Counted from the stretch's first letter, positions 52,609 to 62,600 are shown. The stretch is 64,000 nt of DNA from an uncultured Alistipes sp. (GCA_947623965.1 CANQIF010000001.1:186001-250000); one strand, 5' to 3'. Translations and numbers: made by a program. The notes: a model not told the origin generated them from the letters alone.

Positions 52609-54060
52609 CTACTCTTTGAGGGGTTGCGGATCGGGCCAGTCGTCCGTGCGGAACGAGGAGACGGGGAGGCCGTCGCTGCCGAAGAGGTCGCCCACGACCC
52701 AGTCGCGGAAGGCGTAGCGCACGGCTACGGGCTCGGCGACCTTGTCGCTGCGGACGATGAGTTTGCTGCGCTCGACGCGCGCCTCGGCAGGATAGAAGAC
52801 GCGGTCGGCGCCCGCCACCTCGACGCACTTCGACTCGAAGGCGTGCCTGCAGCTGATCCACATCGGCGCCCGCGAGAAGGAGAGGATCGCCGTGTCGCCC
52901 TTCACCTCCATCGATTCGTAGACGGGGCTGTCGCAGTAGATGCCCTCGATGCCGTAGGTCTTGGCCAGCGCATGCAGCGCCAGCCGCTCGCCCGCCGTAC
53001 GCTTGTCATAGGGGTGAATGCCGCGCTCCATGCCCGTGTCGAGCAGCACGGCCATGCCCGAGTTGGGGACCATGTGCTCCACGCGGGCCTGCTGCTCACG
53101 CAGGTAGGCCGAGTTGTAGAGGGGCTTTCCGGGGGCCGTGATAATCGAATAGTCGTAGGGAGCGATCTGGCAGTAGTAGAAGGGGAAGTCGCCGATGTTC
53201 CACTGCCGGCGCCAGCCCGTAATGAGGGCGGCGTGCAGGTCGGCATAGTAGGAGGCGCGGTTCCAGTTGTCCTCGCCCTGGTACCAGATCACGCCGCGCA
53301 TCGCCAGGCCGATGAGCGGCTTGAGCATGCCGTTGTAGAGGGCCGTCGGGCAGCGCTGCTTGGTCTTGTTCACCTCGGCGTCGGTCGCGGGGAGCTGCAC
53401 CTGCGGGAAGGCGGCGAGCATTCCGCGGTCCATCCACGCCTCGCAGGCCGAGCCGCCCCAGGCGACGCAGACGAGCCCCACGGGAACCCCGAGCTCCTCG
53501 CGCAGCATGCGGCCGAAGTAGTAGGCCGTGGCCGAGAAGTCGCGCACCGAGAGGGGGGCCGCCTCGCGCCAGCTGCCCGTCACGTCGTCCGCGGGTTCGA
53601 GCCGCGCGGCGCGCTTCACCGTGAAGAGGCGCAGCTGCTGATCGCGGCTGCGGGCGGCATCGAGGTTGCCGTTTTCGACGGGCTGGTTCTTGAAGCCCTT
53701 CATCGGCATTTCCATGTTGGACTGGCCCGAGCAGATCCACACCTCGCCCACCAGGACGTTGTGCAGCGTCAGCGGTTCGCCGTCCGAGACGGTCACCTCG
53801 TAGGGGCCGCCCGCCGCAGGGGTCGGGATCGCGATCCGCCAGCGCCCCTCGGCGTCGGCCCGCGTGCGGAAAGTCTCGCCCGTCCAGCCGGCCGAGACCG
53901 TCACTTCGTGCTTCGGCGCAGCCGTGCCCCACAGCGGAGCCTCGGTCTGCTGCTGCAGCACCATGTTGTCGGCGAAGAAGGCGGGCATCTTCACCGCAGC
54001 GCCCGCCGTGCAGGCCAGCAGCAGCGCCAGGCCCGACACAAAGAATTTCAATCGGTTCAT
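52609..54060 (-). CDS. Sialate O-acetylesterase-family (SASA) carbohydrate esterase
   Basis: This 483-residue SGNH-fold esterase has a signal peptide (LKFFVSGLALLLACTAGAA). Its nucleophile serine is in VWICSGQSNMEMPM, followed by the block II-like CVAWGGSACEAWMD and GVIWYQGEDNWNRA. The late GMERGIHPYDKRTAGERLALHAL supplies the Asp/His pair. Bacteroidota members in such clusters remove acetyl groups from pectic or other glycans; the name sialate esterase is only historical here. The ATG at 54060 was taken because it puts the signal peptide first; the longer frame to 54162 adds an unrelated basic leader. Confidence 0.87.
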   Translation of the reverse strand: MNRLKFFVSGLALLLACTAGAAVKMPAFFADNMVLQQQTEAPLWGTAAPKHEVTVSAGWTGETFRTRADAEGRWRIAIPTPAAGGPYEVTVSDGEPLTLHNVLVGEVWICSGQSNMEMPMKGFKNQPVENGNLDAARSRDQQLRLFTVKRAARLEPADDVTGSWREAAPLSVRDFSATAYYFGRMLREELGVPVGLVCVAWGGSACEAWMDRGMLAAFPQVQLPATDAEVNKTKQRCPTALYNGMLKPLIGLAMRGVIWYQGEDNWNRASYYADLHAALITGWRRQWNIGDFPFYYCQIAPYDYSIITAPGKPLYNSAYLREQQARVEHMVPNSGMAVLLDTGMERGIHPYDKRTAGERLALHALAKTYGIEGIYCDSPVYESMEVKGDTAILSFSRAPMWISCRHAFESKCVEVAGADRVFYPAEARVERSKLIVRSDKVAEPVAVRYAFRDWVVGDLFGSDGLPVSSFRTDDWPDPQPLKE

Positions 54061-54277
54061 ATCGTCGTTTTTTTTGGTTTTCCTGTTTTCAAGGGGACCT
54101 TCGGCAGCCTCGGATTCTTTCGGCCCTTTCGGCACACCCGGCCCCCTATTGACCCTTTTCAATTCCTCCGGCTCCTATTGTCCCTCCGGCCCCTTTCCGG
54201 CCCCCCTTGTTCTCTTCCAGCCCATCCCCATTCAGCCCCTTTCAGCTACGTTTTTCGGCGGTTTTTCGGCCCCGGGG

Positions 54278-57200
54278 TTATCGCTCCGTCCGCACCCGGA
54301 TGCCGCCCGTGAGACCCGCCGGGAGCAGCGTCTGCTCCTTGCGGCGGTAGGCGGCGTTGGTCCAGATGCCGCGGAAGGGAGGCTGCCCGCTGTCGGCTCC
54401 CAGAAGCGCATTGGCCCAGGTGTTCGAAACCTCGATGACGAGGCTGTTCTCCCCCTTGCGGAGCGCCTCGGTAATATCCACCTCGTAGGGGGCCGTCCAG
54501 GCCGTGCCGCACGGGCGGCCGTTCACCTTCACGGCCGCTACGTCGTGCACCCCCTCCAGCTCGAGCACGACGCGGGCGGGGATCCGGCCCCTCCAGCGGA
54601 AAGTCGTGCGGCAGGCCGCCGTCCCCGAGTAGTAGCGCAGACGCCGGTCCTCGGAGCGCGACCAGTCGAAAAGCTGCCCGGCGCGCACCGTGCGGACCCC
54701 CTCCGACCCGAGGTCGAAGGTCATCCACCAGTCGCCCGTGCGCAGATCATCGAGCGCCGTCGTCCCGCGGTGCGGCTCCGGCGCCGGAGCGGCCGGCGGG
54801 GTTCCCGCCCGCCGGAAGACGATGAAGCGCGAGCCGCCCGCCGGCAGCGCGAGCGCCACCTCCGTGCGGCCCTCCGCCACCCGCCACTCGGCGGCATCGG
54901 CGATCGCCCCCGTCAGGGCGTCCCACAGCTCGGGCACACGCCCCGCCGTGCGGAGCGAGACCGTGCAGGCGCGCGCCTCGGAGGTCGGGTTGGCGATGAA
55001 GTAAATGTCGATGTTCTCGGCCTCCGCGCGCCGGTGCGTCCAGGCCAGGCCGGCCGGCACGACGGCGTCGCGCTCCAATCCGAAGGCCGTCAGATCGTCG
55101 GCCCTCCACGGCAGCTCGGGCACGGCGACGCCCGCCGCCTTCAGCTCGGCGATCTTGGCGCGCACCGCGTCGCTCATCGGCGTCTCGGGGTTCATCGGAC
55201 GGGCGCCGGGGAGCACCAGCACCCGGTACGAAGCGCCGCCGGGCAGCACCATGCGCCCCCCCTCGGCCCGCGCCAGCCGCAGCAGGGCGTCGCGGTTGAA
55301 GGAGTCGTAGGCATAGCCCCGCAGCGGATCGACCCACTGTTCGGGGTCGGCCATGTTGGCCGAGTGCGTCACCCCCACGGGCTTCACGCGCAGCGGCTGC
55401 CCCTCGTTGGCAAGGCGGACCCGCTCGCTCGCGACGCGTTCGGCGCCGAAGAGGCCCGGCAGCGACGGCACCAAGCGGTCGGGCAGCACCGAGCGGCGCG
55501 GCACCTCCTCGCCCGTGAAGACGGCGATATCGACCACCGGCACGCCGTATTGCAGCAGCGTCTGGCAGCGCGCCGCGTAGTCGCATAGGGCCCGGGCGCC
55601 GTTGCGGAACCAAGTGTTGTCGCGCTGAAAGAAGAGGCCGATGCCGTCGAGGGTCATGCCCGGGCGGCGGTCGAGCCACGGATTATGGGTCATGACGTGG
55701 CAGACCAGCCGATTCAGACCGAGGGCATAGTTGCGGTCGAGCACCGGCTTGAGCCGGGCGGGCGTCTCGTCCCAGACGCCGCGCAGCTCCGTGAAGCCCT
55801 CGGCCGAGATGATCCGCTTGCCGTAGATATGACCGCCGGAGATGGCGTCGAGCATGTCGTTCGGTTTGTCGTGCGTGGGGCTGTCGAGCCAGAATTCGCC
55901 CATCGGCAGGTCCACCTTGTCGTAGTGCAGCAGACCGTCGCTGACCATCGTGGGGGCGACGCTCTCGGCCGTGAAGCGGCAGCCGTAGGTGTCGGCCTTG
56001 GCAGCCAGCACGTCGAAGAAGACGTCGCGGACCAGCTCGGCGATCGTCTCGCGCACATCGCGCAGCACCTTCTCCGAGCGGGCGGCGCTCTCCATCGGCA
56101 CGCCGGCCAGCAGCGGCAGCCAGGGGCGCAGGTCGTAACCGCGGCGGGCGCGGAACTCGGCGGCGAAGCTGTCGCTCCAGTTCTGGCTGCCGCACTCCCA
56201 GCTGTCCACGTAGAGCACCTTCAGCACACGGCGCGCAACGGCGGGGTCCATCGCTTCGTAGATGCGGCCGAACCAGTTGTCGATCTGCTTCGAGACCGCC
56301 GCACGGCTGAACTTGTCGCATTCGAGGCCGCGCCCGGCGCCCCCCGTGGCGTTCGTGTGACCCGTCGAGGTGTGGCCGATGCGCAGGATGCGCCAGCACC
56401 CCTCGGGAAGTTGCACGCAGGCATAGCCGTCGCGGATGCTGTCGGTCAGGTCGATCACCTCGCTCGGCTGCACGCAGTCGCGCTCCGGGAGCTCCTCGGC
56501 GGTCGTCGCTCGGGCCACGCGCCAGACGAGCCCCGTCTTGCCCTCCCACTGGTGGAGGCGGGGCGTGCCGTGCAGGCGGATCGCCTTAATCTTCAGATTC
56601 GGTTTCCACTTGGCGGCATCCATATCCTCCGAACCGGCCTCCGAGCCGGCGGGGTCCCACTCGAAGCGGAAAACGCGCGCCGTGGTGGGCGGAATGGCGT
56701 GCGTAGACTGGAAATCGGTATTCTGCCACCCCTGGCGGGCGGGTTCGAGTTGTTTGACGAAACGGAAATGCGCGCCGTCGTCCGAGGCCGAGACGCGCAG
56801 GCGGTGCGCCTGGTAGTTGTTGCCGCTCAGCACGATCTCGATGTTGCGGCAGGTGATCGGCTCCGAAAAGGCATAGTCGATCCGGCAGGGGGCCGCAGCG
56901 CGGATCGTGCCGCCCGCGTCGATCGAGACGCGGTTTTTCTCCGGCGCTGCCGGGTCGAGGTTCTCGCAGGTGACGGCCGGCACGAGCGCAGGGTCGTCCC
57001 CCTTGACGGGCATCGCCACGAGGGCGAGATCTTCGTAATAGCCGCAGTTGCGCTCGGGCTCGGGCAGGCGGAGGAGAAGCGGAACGGGACACGCGGAGCG
57101 AGAGGAACGGGCGGAGGCGGGGCGGGCGGAGGCGGGGCGGGCCGGGCTGTCGATCCGCACCACCGTGTCGGCCGAGACGATGCGCTGCATCGATTCGGCG

Positions 57201-57592
57201 GGGGTGATCCACGGACCGCCCGCCAGCGCGAAGCCGTCCGAGATGTGGACGCCGAGCTGCAGCCCGAGGCGGTCGGCCTCCTCGACGGCCGTGCGGACGC
57301 GCTGCCACCAGGTATCGGTCAGCTGGTCGGCCTCGCCGGCGAAGGCGCGGCCCCGCGGTTCGTCGCTCGAACGGATCGTCACGAGGTAGGCGCCGCCCAA
57401 GCCGGCCGAGGCCATCGCCTCCAGATCGGCCCGGATGCCCTCCTCGCTCACGGCCCCGTACATCCAGTACCAGAGGGTCCAGGGGCAGGCATCGCCCGAC
57501 GGACGGCGGAAGGCCTCTTCGAGGGCGGCGGGCTGCGCCGCAAGGGAGATCGTCAGGCAGCAGAAGAGCGCCGAAAGCAGCAATCTTTTCAT
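54278..57592 (-). CDS. GH106-family alpha-L-rhamnosidase
   Basis: This 1104-residue exported protein has a signal peptide ending ISLAAQ. The start PWTLWYWMYGAVSEEGIRADLEAMASAGLGGAYL is typical of GH106. VDSWECGSQNWSDSFAAEFRARRGYDLRPWLP and ESVAPTMVSDGLLHYDKVDLPMGEFWLDS follow in the barrel. The C-terminal beta-sandwich (LELEGVHDVAAVKVNGRPCG) closes the protein. Family members release L-rhamnose from rhamnogalacturonan and related chains. Residues about 147-160 contain a short ARPAS repeat from duplicated GC-rich DNA. A full promoter lies at 57656-57686, so this is probably the first gene of the GH106-esterase-DUF5703-GH2 operon. The 217-nt gap to the esterase gene is pyrimidine-rich without a clear terminator. 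Confidence 0.88.
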   Translation of the reverse strand: MKRLLLSALFCCLTISLAAQPAALEEAFRRPSGDACPWTLWYWMYGAVSEEGIRADLEAMASAGLGGAYLVTIRSSDEPRGRAFAGEADQLTDTWWQRVRTAVEEADRLGLQLGVHISDGFALAGGPWITPAESMQRIVSADTVVRIDSPARPASARPASARSSRSACPVPLLLRLPEPERNCGYYEDLALVAMPVKGDDPALVPAVTCENLDPAAPEKNRVSIDAGGTIRAAAPCRIDYAFSEPITCRNIEIVLSGNNYQAHRLRVSASDDGAHFRFVKQLEPARQGWQNTDFQSTHAIPPTTARVFRFEWDPAGSEAGSEDMDAAKWKPNLKIKAIRLHGTPRLHQWEGKTGLVWRVARATTAEELPERDCVQPSEVIDLTDSIRDGYACVQLPEGCWRILRIGHTSTGHTNATGGAGRGLECDKFSRAAVSKQIDNWFGRIYEAMDPAVARRVLKVLYVDSWECGSQNWSDSFAAEFRARRGYDLRPWLPLLAGVPMESAARSEKVLRDVRETIAELVRDVFFDVLAAKADTYGCRFTAESVAPTMVSDGLLHYDKVDLPMGEFWLDSPTHDKPNDMLDAISGGHIYGKRIISAEGFTELRGVWDETPARLKPVLDRNYALGLNRLVCHVMTHNPWLDRRPGMTLDGIGLFFQRDNTWFRNGARALCDYAARCQTLLQYGVPVVDIAVFTGEEVPRRSVLPDRLVPSLPGLFGAERVASERVRLANEGQPLRVKPVGVTHSANMADPEQWVDPLRGYAYDSFNRDALLRLARAEGGRMVLPGGASYRVLVLPGARPMNPETPMSDAVRAKIAELKAAGVAVPELPWRADDLTAFGLERDAVVPAGLAWTHRRAEAENIDIYFIANPTSEARACTVSLRTAGRVPELWDALTGAIADAAEWRVAEGRTEVALALPAGGSRFIVFRRAGTPPAAPAPEPHRGTTALDDLRTGDWWMTFDLGSEGVRTVRAGQLFDWSRSEDRRLRYYSGTAACRTTFRWRGRIPARVVLELEGVHDVAAVKVNGRPCGTAWTAPYEVDITEALRKGENSLVIEVSNTWANALLGADSGQPPFRGIWTNAAYRRKEQTLLPAGLTGGIRVRTER

Positions 57593-57655
57593 CGGTTCAG
57601 GTTCGGTTCGTGGCGGTTCGTTTCAGTTCAGGGCGAGCGGAGCGCTCGATCCTTA

Positions 57656-57686
57656 CAAAGATAGCCAATCGCCCCGAAATATCAAA
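57656..57686 (-). promoter_or_regulatory. Promoter of the GH106 operon
   Basis: On the reverse strand TTTG (57686-57683) and TATCTTTG (57663-57656) are separated by exactly 19 nt, one of the two best promoter matches in the window. The leader to the GH106 ATG is about 55-60 nt. It lies between the gene and repeat island G, so island G is not in this transcript. Confidence 0.85.
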
Positions 57687-57738
57687 CCCGAATGGCAACT
57701 TCCGATGCGTTTTTCGAAAAAAAAGGGAGCGGGACGGG

Positions 57739-58337
57739 GCGGTTCCATTCGGAACCGCCAATTCAGAATTCAAAATTCAAGATTCAAAATTATTGCTCGG
57801 GGTGCAGCCTGCGGAGCGAACGCACGAAGCGGACCTATGGGACGCGAGTTGCGGGCCTCCGCCCGGCGGAGGCTGCGGCCCGCTGCGCCCGTTCCGGACG
57901 CGAATGAAAAAGGAAGAATTAAAAGTGAAAAATGATCTTCGGGCAGCAGCCTGCGGAGGCCGCACACGACTGCAAGGAATTGCGGGCCTCCGCCGCCCCC
58001 AGGCTGCGGCCCGCACGGTCCTGACGGACCGATTCCCGCCCAAGTCAAGCCCGCAGCCGAGCGGACGGGCTTGCACGAGCGGACCTGCGGGACGCGAAAT
58101 GCAGCCCTCCGCCCGGGGGCGGCTGCGGGCTGCGGCGCCCTTTGGGCGCAATTCAGCATCCAAAATTCAAGATTCAAAATCACCAATCGGGCTGCAGCCT
58201 GCGGAGCGAACGCACGAAGCGAACCTGCGGGACGCGAGGAGCGGGCCTTCGCGGGGCGAAGCTCCGGCCCGCTGCGCCCATTCGGGCGCAATTCATCCGT
58301 CAAAATTAGCTGCGATCCGCCGGTCGCTGCGCGGCCG
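57739..58337 (+). repeat. Repeat island G
   Basis: Hairpin GCGGTTCCATTCGGAACCGC (57739-57758) is followed by an AT-rich module (57759-57793). Alpha 1 starts at 57804 (core 57851-57883) with an imperfect hairpin after it; a second AT-rich module follows. Alpha 2 starts at 57946 (core 57982-58014) with hairpin CGGTCCTGACGGACCG (58016-58031). Beta (core 58101-58133) is followed by GCGCCCTTTGGGCGC (58135-58149) and a third AT-rich module (58150-58184). Alpha 3 starts at 58194 (core 58241-58272) with TGCGCCCATTCGGGCGCA (58273-58290). Last is CGGTCGCTGCGCGGCCG (58321-58337). In the alpha 3 core paired changes (CTTCGC/GCGAAG) keep the stem. Confidence 0.87.
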
Positions 58338-58349
58338 CCCCTTCCCTGC

Positions 58350-58384
58350 AAAAAAGAGACCGCCCCGCAAAGGGGCGGCCTCTC
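58350..58384 (-). terminator. Terminator after fucI
   Basis: On the reverse strand GAGAGGCCGCCCC pairs with GGGGCGGTCTC around TTTGC and is followed by TTTTTT. It begins about 20 nt after the fucI stop. Its GGGGCGG/CCGCCCC hairpin with a GCAAA loop resembles the 30-bp repeats in the aminotransferase-like gene. Confidence 0.88.
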
Positions 58385-58404
58385 GTATAAACGCCGACCG
58401 CGGT

Positions 58405-60177
58405 CTATTTGTAGATCGGGCCGTAGGTCTCGCAGGCGCGGTAGTCGGCACCTTCGGCATCCATGCCGTAGGCGGCCCAGGCTGACGGACGGAAGATCTT
58501 CTCCGCGGCCACGTTGTGCATGCAGACCGGAATGCGGAGCATCGAGGCCAGCGTGATGAGCTCGGCGCCGATGTGGCCGTAGCTGATCGCGCCGTGGTTG
58601 GCGCCCCAGTTGTTCATCACCGAGTAGACGTCGCGGAAGGCCCCCTCGCCCGTCAGGCGCGGTGCGAACCACGTGGTCGGCCAGGTGCGGTCCGTGCGGT
58701 CGTTGATGATGCGGAAGATCTCCTCATCGACATTCACGGCCCACCCCTCGGCGAGCTGCAGCACGGGGCCCATCCCCTTCACGAGGTTGATGCGGCACAT
58801 CGTCATCGGCATCTCGCCGCGCGTGAGGAAGTGCGACGAGAAGCCGCCGCCGCGGAAGTATTCGCGGCTCGCGGGGTACCACGTCGTCGCCTCCAGGCAA
58901 TTCTTCACCTCGGCCTCCCCGATCTCCCAGAAGGGCTTCATCGTCGGACGGCCCTCGGCGTCGTGCTGGCAGCCCGTGGCGTCGAGCGTGCAGGCACCCG
59001 AGTTGATAAGGTGGATGATACCGTTCGCGGCAGCCCCCTCGAGCCGCTTGCCCGTCACGCGCTCCACCGCCTCGGGCGACCAGAAAGTGCGCACGTCGGC
59101 GAAGAGCTGCGCACGGTTCGTCAAAAGATGCATGAGGAGCATCGTCACCCCGTTGAGCGTATCGTTCTCCGTCGCGAAGGGGATGGGCTGGCGGATGCCG
59201 TTCCAGTCGAACGAGCTGTTGAGCATCGCCTCGGCGAAGTCGCCGTTCGGACGGCAGTCGGTCCACTGGCGCTGTCCCTGGAAGCCGCCCACGATGGCGT
59301 TGTGGCCGCACGACTCCTCGACGAAGCCCTTATCGGCCAGTTTCTCGTTGCCCAGCATAAGGTCGCGGAAGATCAGCATCATCTTGACCGAGAAGTCCCA
59401 GATCTCCTCCTTCTTCTCACGCGGATAGACCAGGTGTTCGGGATTCCAGTCGCGCCCCTCCTGCGGCTTGCAATAGGCAGCGACCCACGCCTTGGCGCGC
59501 TCGAACTCCTCCTCGTCGTAGATCTTCTCCTCCATGCGGCGCGTGATCTCCGTGCAATCGACGAACTCGTTGCGCATGCCCAGATACTCCTGGAAGAAGT
59601 CGGGGTTGGGCGTCGAGCCGGCGATGCCCATCGACACCGAGCCGATCGAGAGGTAGGATTTGCCGCGCATCTGCATCACGGCCACGGCAGCGCGGCCGAA
59701 GAGCAGCAGCTTCTCCTGCACGTCCGCAGGGATCGTCTCGTCGCCGAGGTCCTGCACCTCACGGCCGTAGATGCCGAAGGCGGGGAGCCCCTTCTGCGTG
59801 TGGGCGGCCAGTGCGGCGGCCAGGTAGACGGCGCCCGGACGCTCCGTGCCGTTGAAGCCCCAGATGGCCTTCGGCATGAGCGGATCCATGTCGATCGTCT
59901 CGGTGCCGTAGCACCAGCAGGGGGTCACCGAGAGGACGGCCCCCACGTTGTTGTCGCGGAATTTCTCGGCTGCTGCAGCCGCCTCGGCCACGCCGCCGAT
60001 CGTCGTGTCGGCGATCACGCACTCGACGGGCGTGCCGTCGGCATAGCGCAGGTTTTCGCGGTAGAAGTCGGCCACGCGGCGAGCCATACCCATCGTCTGC
60101 TCTTCGAGCGACTCGCGGATACCGCGACGGCGGCCGTCGATCACCGGACGGATGCCGATTTTCGGATAGTTTTTCAT
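58405..60177 (-). CDS. fucI: L-fucose isomerase
   Basis: This 590-residue protein is the usual length. It begins [23 protein letters not shown] and includes [19 protein letters not shown] substrate loop sequence, [22 protein letters not shown] near the metal site, and [18 protein letters not shown] with the metal-binding histidine region. It converts L-fucose to L-fuculose, and in many species also D-arabinose to D-ribulose, with Mn2+. Neither the kinase nor the aldolase of the pathway is in the window. The upstream symporter stop is 10 nt from the fucI ATG, suggesting it takes up the substrate. ATG 60177 gives the conserved start; the longer frame begins within the symporter gene. Confidence 0.95.
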   Translation of the reverse strand: MKNYPKIGIRPVIDGRRRGIRESLEEQTMGMARRVADFYRENLRYADGTPVECVIADTTIGGVAEAAAAAEKFRDNNVGAVLSVTPCWCYGTETIDMDPLMPKAIWGFNGTERPGAVYLAAALAAHTQKGLPAFGIYGREVQDLGDETIPADVQEKLLLFGRAAVAVMQMRGKSYLSIGSVSMGIAGSTPNPDFFQEYLGMRNEFVDCTEITRRMEEKIYDEEEFERAKAWVAAYCKPQEGRDWNPEHLVYPREKKEEIWDFSVKMMLIFRDLMLGNEKLADKGFVEESCGHNAIVGGFQGQRQWTDCRPNGDFAEAMLNSSFDWNGIRQPIPFATENDTLNGVTMLLMHLLTNRAQLFADVRTFWSPEAVERVTGKRLEGAAANGIIHLINSGACTLDATGCQHDAEGRPTMKPFWEIGEAEVKNCLEATTWYPASREYFRGGGFSSHFLTRGEMPMTMCRINLVKGMGPVLQLAEGWAVNVDEEIFRIINDRTDRTWPTTWFAPRLTGEGAFRDVYSVMNNWGANHGAISYGHIGAELITLASMLRIPVCMHNVAAEKIFRPSAWAAYGMDAEGADYRACETYGPIYK

Positions 60178-60187
60178 GATCGGTTTG

Positions 60188-61675
60188 TTATTGTTGGTTT
60201 TTGGTTCGGTTCGCAAAACGGGTCAGCACGAAGCCGACGAGGAAGATCGCCGTCGTGCCGAAGACGATCGTCAGGTAGGTATGCAGCGGCGAACGCCACT
60301 CGTAGAAGGGCGACCCCTCGTTCGCCAGGGGCGAGAGGCTCATCCAGGCGATCACGATCAGGCCGACGATCACCGCAGCCACGGCGTGGGCCCGCTTGAC
60401 CTTCGTGCAGACGACGCCCAGCAGGAAGAGGCCCAGCATACCGCCGCTGAAGATCGACGCCAGCTTCCACCAGGCGTCGAGGACGCCGTCGATATGCATC
60501 ATCAACAGCCCCATGGCGATGCCGAAGGCGCCGACGACGAACGACGTGCCGTAGAGGACCTGCATCTCGCGGCTGCTGGTCAGCTCGCGCTTCGTGAAGC
60601 GCTTGGCGAAGTCCGTCAGGACGATCGTCGCCGAGGAGTTGATGCTCGTGGCGATCGTGGACATGCCGGCCGAGAAGAGCGAGGCGATCACGAGACCCGT
60701 GAGGCCCGTCGGCAGGCCGTGGACGATGAACCAGGGGAAGACCTGGTCCGAGGGGGTCCCGGCGGGCAGCAGCTCGGGCCGGGCCGTGTAGTAGGAGAAG
60801 AGGGCCGTGCCGATGTAGACGAAGACGAGCGAGACGGGGATGTAGAGCAGCGACCCGAAGAGGGTCGATTTGACCGCCTCGGCCGTCGAACGCGTCGTCA
60901 TGTAGCGCTGCACGTAGTTCTGGTCGATGCCGTAGTTCTGCATGTTGGTGAAGAGGCCGTAGACGAGCACCACCCAGAAGGTAGGCTCCGCGAGGCTCCA
61001 GCCGAAGCTGCCGAGCGAGAATTTGCCGTGCTCGGAGGCAATGCGGAAGAGCTGCGAGGGGCCCTCGGGCATATCGAAGGTGAGCAGCAGGGCGCAGGCG
61101 ACGGCTCCCAGGATGAGGATGATGCCCTGGATGGCATCGGTCCAGACCACGGCGGCGATGCCGCCCAGCAGCGTATAGACAAGGGTAATGATGCCGGTCC
61201 AGATGATGATCGACTGGATGTCCCAGCCGAACATCGTGTTGAGCGGCAGGGCGAGCAGCAGCAGGATCGAACCCACGCGGGCCAGCTGCGTCAGGAGGTA
61301 GCAGACAGCCACGTAGCAGCGGGCCCAGTAGCCGAAGCGCAGTTCGAGGTAGTGGTAGGCCGAGACGCTGTTCACGTTGCGGTAGAGCGGGATGAAGACC
61401 TTCGCGGCGAGCCACGTGGCGATCGGGATCGAGAGGCTGAAGACGAAGGGGTTCCAGTTGCCGGCGAAAGCCTGGCCCGGAAGGCCCAGGAAGCTGATCG
61501 AGCTGACGAAGGTGGCGAAGATCGACATGCCGACGACCCACGTCGGCAGCGAGCCTTCGGCCTTCGTGAAGGCGGCTGCCCCCTGGCTGCTGCGGAAGTA
61601 GAACGAGCAGCCGAACAGCGCCACGCCCCCCACGAAGAGGAAGAAGACGATGTAATCGAGTACGGTTATTTCCAT
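60188..61675 (-). CDS. Sodium:solute symporter (SSS family)
   Basis: This 495-residue inner-membrane protein has about 13 helices. Family features include [18 protein letters not shown] near the first discontinuous helix, [19 protein letters not shown], and [30 protein letters not shown] with the serine residues of the Na+ site. SSS proteins import sugars, sialic acid or organic acids with Na+. Its coupling to fucI (10 nt apart) and the upstream aldolase points to a monosaccharide or sugar acid released by the neighbouring hydrolases. The exact substrate is not deducible. No promoter box is obvious in the repeat-filled region upstream. Confidence 0.9.
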   Translation of the reverse strand: MEITVLDYIVFFLFVGGVALFGCSFYFRSSQGAAAFTKAEGSLPTWVVGMSIFATFVSSISFLGLPGQAFAGNWNPFVFSLSIPIATWLAAKVFIPLYRNVNSVSAYHYLELRFGYWARCYVAVCYLLTQLARVGSILLLLALPLNTMFGWDIQSIIIWTGIITLVYTLLGGIAAVVWTDAIQGIILILGAVACALLLTFDMPEGPSQLFRIASEHGKFSLGSFGWSLAEPTFWVVLVYGLFTNMQNYGIDQNYVQRYMTTRSTAEAVKSTLFGSLLYIPVSLVFVYIGTALFSYYTARPELLPAGTPSDQVFPWFIVHGLPTGLTGLVIASLFSAGMSTIATSINSSATIVLTDFAKRFTKRELTSSREMQVLYGTSFVVGAFGIAMGLLMMHIDGVLDAWWKLASIFSGGMLGLFLLGVVCTKVKRAHAVAAVIVGLIVIAWMSLSPLANEGSPFYEWRSPLHTYLTIVFGTTAIFLVGFVLTRFANRTKNQQ

Positions 61676-61800
61676 GCGTGTAGTTTTAGGTTCGTTTCAT
61701 TTTCCGCCTCGCTCCGGGGCGCCGGGGGTCGGGGCGGGGGTTCGGGCCCAGGCGGGCTTTTCGGGCAGCCTTCTCGGGCAGCCGAAGCGCCAGCCGAGCA

Positions 61801-62600
61801 AGCGGCCGTTCGGGCCCGGGCCGCAGCTTGCGAAGAGCCGCATACGAGCGGACGCAAAAGCAGATGCGAGCTGCGGGCCTTCGCCGGGCGAAGCTGCGGC
61901 CGGCTGCGGCTTCTGATCGAAGCCGCAAATTCAACATTCAAAATCCCGAATTGCGCATTCGGGGTACAGCCTGCGAAGGAGCGTCAGCGAGACGGAGGCA
62001 CAGCGGGCGCCAATGCAAAATTCAATATTCAAAATTTCAGGCACGCCTGGGCTTACTATCTGGTTCGGGGCACAGCCTGCGGAGCGCACGCAAGTTCGGT
62101 AACGAACTGCGGGGCCTCCGCCGCCCCAGGCTGCGGCCCGCCGATGCCTGCGGCATCGCTGAAAGGCAGTCCCGCAGCCGAGCGGACGGGCTTGCGACCA
62201 TAAGGAGCAGCCCTCCGCCCGGGGGCGGCTGCGGGCTGCCGGTCCTGACGGACCGATTTTACAAGCCGACATTGCTGTGGCGAACCGCGGCTGCGGGCTG
62301 TCGACATCTGCGCCGTCGTGTTTGTCGATAGGAATCACAACCGCAATTGGCACCTACAGGCTGCCAATCGCCCAGCGACCGAGTTTACCGGCAAACCGTT
62401 TCACCCAAACCGCAGCTGCGGAGTGTGGCTGTTTCTTGCTCGGGCCGCGGCTTGCGAAGCGACCGCAGAAGCGGACGCGCACTGCGGGCCTTCGCCGCCG
62501 GAAGCTGCGGCCCGTTGCGGTTCCCTGCAGGAACCGCAAATTCATGATTCAGAATTCAAAATTCAAAATCGAATTTTCACCGCTGCATCCAATCTTCAAA
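61801..62600 (+). repeat. Repeat island H
   Basis: This is the largest island, between the aldolase and symporter genes. An alpha (core 61873-61904, TTCGCC variant) is followed by a hairpin with arms GCGGCTTC/GAAGCCGC (61905-61927) and an AT-rich module. A degenerate unit with GTACAGCCTGCGAAGG (about 61965) is followed by a second AT-rich patch near 62013. Alpha 2 contains GTTCGGTAACGAAC (62094-62107) before its core (62109-62141) and CGATGCCTGCGGCATCG (62142-62158) after it. Beta (core 62207-62239) is followed by CGGTCCTGACGGACCG (62240-62255) and, 62 nt on, CGACATCTGCGCCGTCG (62302-62318). Alpha 3 (core 62484-62514) has a GCGGTTCC/GGAACCGC hairpin (62516-62538) and an AT-rich module (62539-62571). 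The flanks 61676-61800 and 62601-62649 hold nothing recognisable. Confidence 0.86.

Noticed and set aside
48457..54312. Very long forward open frame (1951 residues) opposite the CAZyme genes
   Set aside because: It is antisense to GH2, DUF5703 and the esterase, which have full family motifs; the composition (Arg/Ala/Gly/Val/Glu) is that of a shadow frame.
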